DNA of 64,000 nt, taken from assembly GCA_034509755.1 (NCBI GenBank), contig CM067549.1, positions 46,711,052-46,775,051 of the forward strand. The letters run 5' to 3'. Positions 56,480-64,000 of this stretch are shown here, in pieces. The position numbers and the translations under genes were made by a program. Within the stretch, counting starts at the first letter, position 1, and each line of letters begins with the position of its first letter. This DNA is from Anisodus tanguticus. Its lineage: Eukaryota; Streptophyta; Magnoliopsida; Solanales; Solanaceae. The notes under the pieces are model-generated. The model saw nothing but the letters and a program-made list of their open reading frames with translations, ran no database searches and was not told the origin of the DNA.

Positions 56480-56553
56480 AATCTAAATAATCAACTAGTT
56501 GTGACAGAAATTAAATTACATGTCAAATTCGGAACATAAAGAACATTCTTCAA

Positions 56554-57872
56554 TCATATCCTGTCGTTTAGCCTGATCGTTCTTTCTTTTGTATCCACCG
56601 AGCTACTTTCATCCAGAAGCCCAATCAAATACTCAGGAATGTCCCGTTGATAGCTCAGCTTCTCCGAATTACCTGTCACATTATTGGTAGCTCCGGAATC
56701 ATTAATCCAGGATGAGCTTTTGGTCTTACCATCCATCTTGCCATTCGAATTTTATTTCTTGTGAATTCAACACGTGAATTACCATTTTCTGAATCTCCTC
56801 ACTCAGATTCTGAGGTCATATCCTGCATGTGTTCATCTATTCTATCTCCGTTTGTGTATCCTTGGCAACAACATCATTAGCCCGGTAGTTGCCTCTTCCG
56901 CGACCAATTCCCGAGCCTCTCCTTTGTTGTTGTTGTCTTCTTCCTCCAAATTTTTCGTCTCCTTTTTTATTTCCTGGCCACCATTCTGGATACCCAATGA
57001 GTTGAAAATATCCTTCCACAACATATTCGAATCTCTTGCAATATGTGCAGAATGCACTATTGTTATTTCATTCACCTTGGTCACGATAAGAATTTCTCCT
57101 TTGTACGACAAAGGCCATGGTTTCACTCAGTTCTTTCATTTTTTGTGTGAGTCCTCTCACACTATCTTCTTGTAGTAGTTTCGAATAGACTTTTTAATGA
57201 TGGCAACAGTTCCTGGGCCAGTATGTTCGATCTCACCATTCCATACATTGCCTCATCCAATCCCATGAGGAAAAAATGCATTTTTTCTTCTTCTCTTTTG
57301 GTTTCCAAGATCATCCTTAGATTGCACGTGCACTTTCCGCACTTGCAAGTCGGAATCTGTTCGTAGTTTGTCAATTCTTCCCACTACTTAATTAGTTTTC
57401 TATAGTAATCCACTATGGTCTTTTCCTTCTACTTGCACTCTGCAAGTACTGCCTTTAGTTGTTACATCCGAGGGCCATTGATAATAGCGAACTACTCTCG
57501 GATGCTCGTCCATAATTCTTCCCCTTTCTCTTTATGCAAAATCATTGGGCGAAGCGTTGGTTTGGTAGTGTTGCGAATCCATGACACCAATAAAGATTTT
57601 ATAGTCCACAAATCTTCTAAGTTCGATAAATCTTCATCCGACTTCTTGATTGTACCATCAACGATGCCGAATTTCTCCATTGCTCTTAGGGTCATCCTCA
57701 TTGATCTAGCCCATTCTTAGTAATTCTCTCCCTTCAGTTAGACTTGTGTCACCACAATTCCGAGATTATCATTTGACGTAATGTCATAAGGAGAAATTGT
57801 CTTTCCTTGAATTTTGTTTTCTTCATCAGTGATTCCTTTATTTTTATCACCGGTTTCTCCGTCACCCGCCAT
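56554..57872 (-). pseudogene. Copia copy 5 gag and protease (broken)
   Basis: The start is ATG at 57872 (MAGDGE), 30 bases from the primer-binding site. Gag pieces include RMTLRAMEKFGIVDGTIKK and DLWTIKSLLVSWIRN, with stops near 57720, 57491 and 57475. A basic, Gln/Gly/Arg-rich region follows near 57020-56840. The protease (56736-56554) has SSWINDSGATNNVTG, a DSGA active site. There is no clear CCHC. Confidence 0.75.
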
Positions 57873-57901
57873 TATTTAGGGTTTTTGTGTCGATTTAATG
57901 A

Positions 57902-57914
57902 GGCTCTGATACCA
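57902..57914 (-). promoter_or_regulatory. Primer-binding site of copia copy 5
   Basis: GGCTCTGATACCA on the plus strand is the complement of TGGTATCAGAGCC, the standard 3' end complement of initiator tRNA-Met. It directly abuts the 5' LTR at 57915 and fixes the element's orientation. Confidence 0.92.
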
Positions 57915-58539
57915 TGTTAAAATTAAGAGGGAACGGAAATTTAGAGAGAAGAAGAATAATGAGAGAATTATTTCTTGCTTTTCATTCATCACAATGACCT
58001 CCTTATATAGAGGTAAATTCTTCCTTTCCAATTCTAACAAGAAAACCATATTCTAATAAAACTACTATAATTACAATTTACCAAAAATAAACTATTAGAC
58101 TTAGAATAGGTTTCTACTAAAAATAAAACTATTACAACAACAACTTGCCCAGTGGAATCCCACACTGTGGGGTTTGGGAGGGTAGATTGTACACAGACCT
58201 TACCTCTACCTTGATAGGTAGAGTGGTTGTTTCTGAGAAACCCTCGGCTCAAGATAGGCACATGCACCAGCAAAAACAAGAGAAAACAGTCAGACCCGGT
58301 CAAGAAAATTAAAGCAATATGAAATATGAATATCAATATGAAAATGCTGATATCAAAAGTGAGTACACATACTGGAAAAAGAACAGTAACTAACACATAG
58401 CACATAGCAACAAAAATCAAACTACCGGGGCCTATAAAGAAATATTACGTCTATTCATATGATATGCTAAGCGAACCTACAGTAATAACACTACACCTAT
58501 ATGTATTTTAGTGTAAGTAGGACTACCCTCGACTACTTA

Positions 58540-59025
58540 CTACCCTTCTACCCTAATCCGTGTCCTCCACAACCCCCTATCTAAGGTCATGTCCTCATCA
58601 AGTTGCACCTGTGCCATATCCCTTCTAATCACATCTCCCCAATATTTCTTCAGTCTACCTCTACCCCTCTTGAACCCGTTCATAACTAACCTCTCACACC
58701 TCCGTACTGGGGCATTTGTGTCTCTTCTCTGTACATTCCCAAACCATCTCAACCGCGCTTCCCACATCTTATCCTCCACTGAGGCCACTCTCACTCTGTG
58801 TCGAATAACATCATTTCTAGTCCTATCCCTCCTGGTATTCCCAGACATCCATCTCAGCATTCTCATCTCAGCCACTCTTATCTTTTGGATGTGCGACATC
58901 TTGACTGGCCAACATTCTGTCCCATATAACATAGTCGGTCTAACCACCATATTATAAAACTTGCCTTTAAGTTTTGGTAGCACCTTTTTGTCATACAAGA
59001 CTCCAGATGCGAGCCTCAATTTCAT
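58540..59025 (-). pseudogene. LINE C-terminal domain
   Basis: A frame of 161 codons with KLRLASGVLYDKKVLPKLKG, RPTMLYGTECWPVKMSHIQ, MRMLRWMSGNTRRD, ARLRWFGNVQRRDTN and RGRLKKYWGDVIRRDM. This Trp/Arg-rich C-terminus downstream of RT is shared by LINE copies B and D. The 3' UTR follows to 58135. Confidence 0.85.
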
Positions 59026-59149
59026 CCACCCTGCCCTAATACGATGTTTGACATCATCATCAAATCTCTCTATTTTCTTGGATAATATACCCGAGGTACT
59101 TGAAGCTTTCTTTCTTCAGAATGACCTGAGTACCAAGCCTCACATGTCT

Positions 59150-60499
59150 CGAGATCGACCCCGTTGCTGAACTTGCACTTTAAGTATTATGTTTTAGTCC
59201 TACTCAGCCTAAACCCTTTAGACTCCAGGGTCCATCTCTAAACCTCCAGCGTATCATTTACTCCGCTGCGAGTCTTATCAATCAGGACTATATCGTCTGC
59301 GAATAACACACATTATGGTACCTCCCATTGGATTTGTCGTGTCAGTTCATCCATCACTAAGGCAAATAGGAATAGGCTAAGAGTTGATCCCTGGTGCAGT
59401 CACATCATCATTGGAAAGTGCTCCGAGACTCCTTCTATTATCCGTACCCTAGTCTTGGCAACATCATACATATCCTTGATCGTCCTAGTGTACGCCACAT
59501 GTACACCTCTAGCCTCCAAACATCTCCATGAAACCTCCCTAGGTACTTTGTCGTATGCCTTCTTAAGGTCGATAAAAACTATGTATAAGTCTGTCTTCCT
59601 CTCTCTATACTTCTCCAACAACCTTCTAATAAGATGAATGGCTTCTGTGGTCGAATGCCCCGTCATGTATCCAAGCTGGTATGGACACGCCTTATCTCCA
59701 CAACCATTTCCCAAACTTTCATAGTGTGGCTCAGCAGCTGATATCCCTATAGTTGTTGCAACTCTGGATATCACCTTTGTTTTTGTACAACTAAATCATT
59801 GTACTCCACCTCCATTCTTCGGGCATTCTCGCCGTCCTAAAAATGACGTTAAACAATTCCGTCAGCCACTCCAAACCTGCCCTTCCTATGTTCTTCCAAA
59901 AATCAACTGGATCTCATTACGCCCGATTTCTCATCCCTTGCTCATCCTGCGAACAACACCTTTCACTTCCCCAACCTTAATGTTTCTACAATACCCAAAA
60001 TCCTGATACCTTCCAGATTGTTCCAGATCCCCCAGCACAATGTCTCTATCTCCTTTTTCATTCAAGATTTTATGGAAGTAAGACTGCTACCTCTGCCTAA
60101 TATACACGTCCCCCACTAGTACTTTGTCATCATCGTCCTTGATGCATCTCACATTATCCAAGTCCAGGCCTTCTTCTCCCTCACCTTGGCTAGTCTATAC
60201 TACTTCTTATCCCCGCTTTTCTTCTCTAATTCCACATACAACCATTCAAAAGCGGTTGTTTTAGCCGACGTAACCACAAGTTTTGCCTCCTTCATCGCCA
60301 TCTTATACAGTTCCCTATTCGTCCATCATTGCTTTCTACCAATTTCGCATACGATGCTTTCTTTGCTTTCACCTTCTCTTGAACTTTATCATTCCACCAC
60401 CAGTCCCCTCAATGCCCACCACAGCTACCCCTCGAAACCCCAAGCACTTCTCTAGCTACTTCTCGGATGCACTAGTTGTACTGTCCCATATACCGCTCG
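59150..60499 (-). pseudogene. LINE reverse transcriptase domain
   Basis: On the minus strand the RT opens with broken N-terminal motifs (59780-60120). It continues with GYMTGHSTTEAIHLIRRLLE and VFIDLKKAYDKVPREV (59774-59400), and the catalytic VLFADDI at about 59309-59289 (FADD at 59303-59292). The same motifs appear in copies A and B. Stops between segments, including one near 59397, make it non-functional. Confidence 0.85.
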
Positions 60500-61445
60500 C
60501 ATCCCCACTACTCTCCAAGCCCCATTAGCCATCAACTTCTCCCCATCTCCTCTGCACTAGCCACGGTCAAACTCCCCCATTTGACTCTTAACCTATCATC
60601 CACAACCCTCTTCTTCTTCTCCACCTTGATATCTAAATCCATCACCAAAAGCTTATGTTGGGTTATAAGATCCTCCATCGAAATAACCTTGCAGTCTTTA
60701 CAAAGACTTTTGTCAACCTTTCTAAGAAGCAAAAAGTCTATATGAGTCTTAGCCACCGAACTACGATACGTCACCAAGTGCTCCTCCCTCTTCAGGAACC
60801 TCGAATTGGCTATCACCATCCCAGAAGCTTTAGCGAACTCCAAAAGTGAGACGCCTCCTCCATTCATGTCCCAGAGGCCAAAGCCTCCATGTACGTCATC
60901 ATAACCCCCGGAAGTGACCCGATATAACCATTGAAATACCCTCCTATAAATAACTTCTCGGTGGGTAGTATACCACCCACTACATAATCTAAATGCTTCT
61001 AAAAACGCCTCTTCTACTCTTCGTCTAAGCCCACCTGTGGCGCGTAAGCACTAATAATATTCATAGTACACCCTCCAACTACCAACTTAATCGCCATCAT
61101 CCTGTCATTGACCCTTCTAACCTCTACCACCTGATTCCTTAGCTCACTGTATACTAAAATACCTACCCCATTCTTATACTGCAATCTACCCAAGAACCAT
61201 ACCTTATACCCGTCCACATCCTTAGCTTTAGGTCCTACCCATTTGGTCTCCTAGACACATGCTATATTAATCCTCATTTTCTTAAGAATCTTAACTAGCT
61301 CTATAGACTTCCCAGTTAAAGTCCCAATGTTCCAAGTCCCTATCATTAACCTAGCATCTCCCTTATCCGACATACCTAGCCTACCCCTTATCCCCATCCT
61401 CGACTGAGAACATGACCCTACTCTATCATCATTAACCAACGCCAC
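60500..61445 (-). pseudogene. LINE AP-type endonuclease domain
   Basis: 61445-61251 gives LMIGTWNIGTLTGKSIELVK and MRINIACV, the start of the APE-like fold, then TAG at 61253-61251 where Gln-Glu-Thr (QET) normally follows. 61217-61014 gives DGYKVWFLGRLQYKNGVGIL and NIISAYAPQVGLDEE. 60867-60532 gives SLLEFAKASGMVIANSRF, TYRSSVAKTHIDFLLLRK and ITQHKLLVMDLDI, the C-terminal catalytic Asp/His segments. The order is correct, but at least three frame breaks occur. Confidence 0.88.
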
Positions 61446-62445
61446 TAAAGCAGCTATAAAATAATAGATTACTCTAATGTATATCCTAACACAAGAAGAT
61501 ATCTAAGTGAAAACACAAGTTAACTAGAATCTAGAGGCAAGTAAAACCACTACGATAAGAAGAGTAGATGCAAGGACGTAAAGTCACAAATCAATACATC
61601 AAAATGGCAAAATGAAACAACAAGGATAAGACAAGGAATGGATACGAGTGACCGGAGGTACCAACTCCAGTTGAATTAAACTTGTTCGCCGGCGATAATC
61701 ACTGTTCATCGGTACTGTTTACCGGCAGCAGATGTACTGTTTGCTATAAAGTCGGGTCCCTAGCCGGATCAGCGTCGTGCAGTTGTATGGCTTCATTCAC
61801 TACCATAAAATGTTCATTGCCGGAGAATATTGTTCACCACAGAATACTGCTTACCGGAGAATGCTGTTCACATCCGGAGCCTGTCGGACAATGTGACCTA
61901 TATTGATCTGACCGGAAAACCTACTGGGTAGGGGTTTCCAACAGAGGATAAAAGAAGTTGGTGGGGGAGAAAGGAGAAATAAGAGGGAGACTGGCCGGAA
62001 ATCGTCCCCACCAGAAAACTTTTGCTGGAAATCGTTTCAACCAGAAGACTCTGGCCGGACTGCTTCGCCAACAGTCGGGAAACGCGTACCTGGTCAGAGA
62101 AAATACCTGAAAATCAATACAGCATACTCTGGCACTGTTCATTGTCGGAGAAAACACCGAAAAATTACTGCCAGATTTTTATTCGCCCCTGGCGCATGTC
62201 GGAGCAATTGATACCTATGTAGATCTGGCCGAAAAATACTAGTCGGAGTGCAGTGGTGTCCGCCGGTGAACGGGACCCTAGTGTCTGGTCACCGGCCAGA
62301 GTAGCGCACTAAGGTGGAGTGACGTTATCGTCGGTGAGGGTGGCGGGATAGAGGGTGGAGGGTGGGGTATGTGTTACCATTGTAAGTCAGAGAAAGTTCA
62401 GAGGAGAGAGAAAGAGCTTTCAATTAACTAACTAAACATTTTTCC
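61446..62445 (-). other. 5' region of the RTE LINE
   Basis: About 1 kb before the endonuclease start. It is rich in CCGG-containing and TGTTCAC-type short repeats (61680-62280). A minus-strand frame at 62157-61921 (78 codons) has no recognisable domain. I treat the whole as 5' UTR or promoter region with no firm ORF1. Confidence 0.5.
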
Positions 62446-62465
62446 AAAAATAAAACTATTAAACA

Positions 62466-62699
62466 ACTTAATTTGTCAAGTCCCACCGGGACACAATTGG
62501 TTGGTGTCCGTTTTCTATCAATAAAGATCAAATATACCCCTATGTATGGTTTTTATTTTAATAAAAAAATTAAAATAGATTTTCACTTCCGTCAGCCGAA
62601 AAGGGTATATCTGAAACATTTTACTATATCATTAACATTTTCATTACTCTCTTTGGATCATGTACTGAAGAAATGGAACTCATAGATTTAGCAAAAAAT
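62466..62699. other. Spacer between copia copy 5 and copia copy 7
   Basis: No gene is seen. A sequence CAAGTCCCACCGGGACACAATTGG near 62479 has a small palindrome (GTCCCACCGGGAC), but nothing identifies it. Confidence 0.4.
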
Positions 62700-64000
62700 T
62701 CAATATTGTATATGATTTCTGTAGATGTAAAGGACACACAAAAAACCCTGTTATAAGATGATGGGATATCCACCTAATTTCAAATTCAAGAAGAAATGGA
62801 CTAGTACTTATGGTAATGCAAGAAGTGGAAACTCTGCTTATAATGTGATTCAGGATAATACAAGTGTTCTTATGTTACATGGAGATAGTAAATGTGCTTC
62901 TACAAGCACATGCATCTTTGCCAATCAATTGTAAGTTTGTACATTTACTAAGGATCAATATGATTAGATAGTGCAGATGCGTGGACATGAAGCAAGACCA
63001 AGAGATGCTGACAATGCTGATGTTGTAAACATAACATGTAAAACATTATTAGTTTATGAAAATAGTGATATTTGAATAATTGATACTAGATCAACAAACC
63101 ATATGATTTCTAATGTTGTTATGTTGACTAAAGATTCTATAGTTCAACTTGAGTGTTCAAAACCAAATTTTCTTCCAAATGGACATAGTGCCAAAGTAAC
63201 TCATATAGGTTCTAGTGCAATTTCAACTAGATCTGTGATCATAAATGTGTTTCATCTGCCTCAATTCAAGTACAATTTGATGTATGTGAGTAAAATAACA
63301 AAGGAGTTAGGTTTTTTAGTCTCATTCTCTCCAGACTTTTGTGTATTCCAGAAGCTTTACAGTGGCAAGGTGAAGGAAATCGATAAGAAGGAGGGAGGAC
63401 TGTATATTCTATTGAAAAATGTACTACAACATGATGTGAAGGAGGCTGCATTTGCAGTTAAGGATGTTGTGAGCAGTAAACAAGTTCAGTTGGACATAGA
63501 GCTATGACATAGAAGATTGGGACATGTGTCTTTTGTAGTGTTGAATAAGATGTTCTGTTTGAATAAGCAAAACGTTAGTAGTAAATTGGACAATGTATAA
63601 TATGTTATTATGCTAAACAAACCAGGTTAGTTTTTTTTTTGCAAATTGTATCAAAAGTACTAGTAGTTTTGATTTGATTCACATTGACCTATGAGGTCCT
63701 TATAAAACAATTACTTTTGATGGAAATAAATACTTTCTCACAGTTGTGGATGATTTTACTAGGATGGTTTGGCTTTTCATGTTGAAAAATAAGTCAGATG
63801 TGTGTGTTTCAATATAGCTTTTCTTACAGTTTGTGAAGATTCGATTTGAAAAAATAGTGAAAATAATAAGGACAGACAATGATACTGAATTTGTAAATTC
63901 TGTATGTGAAAAATTGTTCAAAGAAATAGGGATCATACATCAAAAGACTTGCCCATATACCCCTCAGCAAAATGGAGTTGATGAGAGGGAACATAAGCAT
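62700..64000 (+). mobile_element. Ty1/copia element copy 7, 5' part, running off the window
   Basis: The gag end has GYPPNFKFKKKW (about 62764). Protease: IIDTRSTNHMISN at about 63077-63115, with DTRS in place of DTG/DSG-A, so the active site is altered. GAG-pre-integrase pieces lie at 63103-63507 (HLPQFKYNLMYVSKIT, DKKEGGLYILLKN). The integrase core is FDLIHIDL, VVDDFTRMVWLFMLKNKSD, IRTDNDTEFVN and CPYTPQQNGVDERE (63669-63994), with in-frame stops at about 63690 and 63816. No LTR is recognised to the left within 62466-62700. It belongs to a third copia lineage. Confidence 0.82.

Larger units (their letters stand above)
58135..62445 (-). mobile_element. Near full-length RTE-type LINE with 16 bp TSD
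   Basis: 4311 bp bounded by a perfect duplication AAAAATAAAACTATTA (58119-58134 and 62446-62461), which is sequence of the copy 5 LTR. On the minus strand it has a 5' region of ~1 kb, an endonuclease-RT ORF and a 3' end in (TTG)n (CAACAACAAC on plus at 58135). The short single main ORF and the TTG tail fit the RTE clade. Stops and frameshifts interrupt the ORF. The full 5' end together with a long TSD shows a complete target-primed insertion. Confidence 0.92.
48537..62465 (-). mobile_element. Ty1/copia retrotransposon copy 5 (minus), hosting two nested insertions
   Basis: The 3' LTR on the minus strand is split: 48537-48627 plus 52976-53109. The 5' LTR is 57915-58134 plus 62462-62465. Both are about 224 bp with the insertions removed, TGTTAAAAT...ACA in plus-strand reading. 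The complement of a tRNA-Met primer site, GGCTCTGATACCA, lies at 57902-57914 directly next to the 5' LTR. Coding order on the minus strand is gag, protease, integrase, RT, RNase H. I could not find a matching 5 bp target duplication outside the LTRs. Confidence 0.85.

Noticed and set aside
48537..62470. A 5 bp target duplication for copia copy 5
   Set aside because: The bases left of 48537 (AAAAA) and right of 62465 (ACTTA) do not match, so none is claimed.
1..64000. CRISPR arrays, bacterial defence genes, phage genes, rRNA genes
   Set aside because: There are no direct repeats with regular unique spacers, no prokaryotic gene organisation and no rRNA sequence. The content is plant nuclear.

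Overview
This is plant nuclear DNA made mostly of transposable elements. I infer Solanaceae, probably Nicotiana or a close relative. The reasons are an integrated pararetrovirus of the kind common in tobacco relatives, Ty1/copia elements primed from initiator tRNA-Met, an RTE-type LINE ending in a (TTG)n tail, Au-type SINEs, and several short TIR elements. I see no bacterial genes, CRISPR array, rRNA gene or convincing tRNA gene.

Layout. 1-5300: decayed endogenous pararetrovirus (coat-protein end, CCHC knuckle, aspartic protease, RT, RNase H, a last ORF, a repeat-rich intergenic region and a TATA box). 5620-9112: Ty1/copia copy 1, lacking 5' LTR and gag. 10500-12914: copia remnant on the minus strand. 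15163-20069: copia copy 2 with both LTRs and a GTGTC target duplication. 22235-24016: Tourist-like TIR element with a second TIR element nested in it. 24502-29921: copia copy 3 with GTTTG duplications, inserted in a tandem-repeat tract. 30064-31194: minus-strand solo LTR with CTTCT duplications, in the same tract. 32395-33332: 3' remnant of another copia. 33707-34270: the only intact cellular gene seen, an intronless gene for a 187-residue membrane protein of unknown function. 38212-47799: a broken J-domain (DnaJ-like) gene on the minus strand; its introns hold LINE, LTR, SINE and hAT-like insertions. 48537-62465: one minus-strand copia (copy 5) carrying copia copy 4 (CCTTA duplications) in one LTR and a near-complete 4.3 kb RTE LINE (16 bp target duplication) in the other. 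62750-64000: start of another copia, running off the window.

Copies 1-4 are one family. They share protease, integrase and RT sequence and LTR 3' ends, but the LTR 5' ends differ in sequence while each keeps a perfect inverted repeat. None of the copies looks able to move by itself: each has stops, frameshifts or deletions. The boundaries and target duplications give a relative order of insertion. I did not find a previously undescribed biological system. The points most worth following up are the covarying LTR hairpins, the TE-filled J-domain pseudogene, the triple nest at 48.5-62.5 kb, and the pararetrovirus-copia junction.
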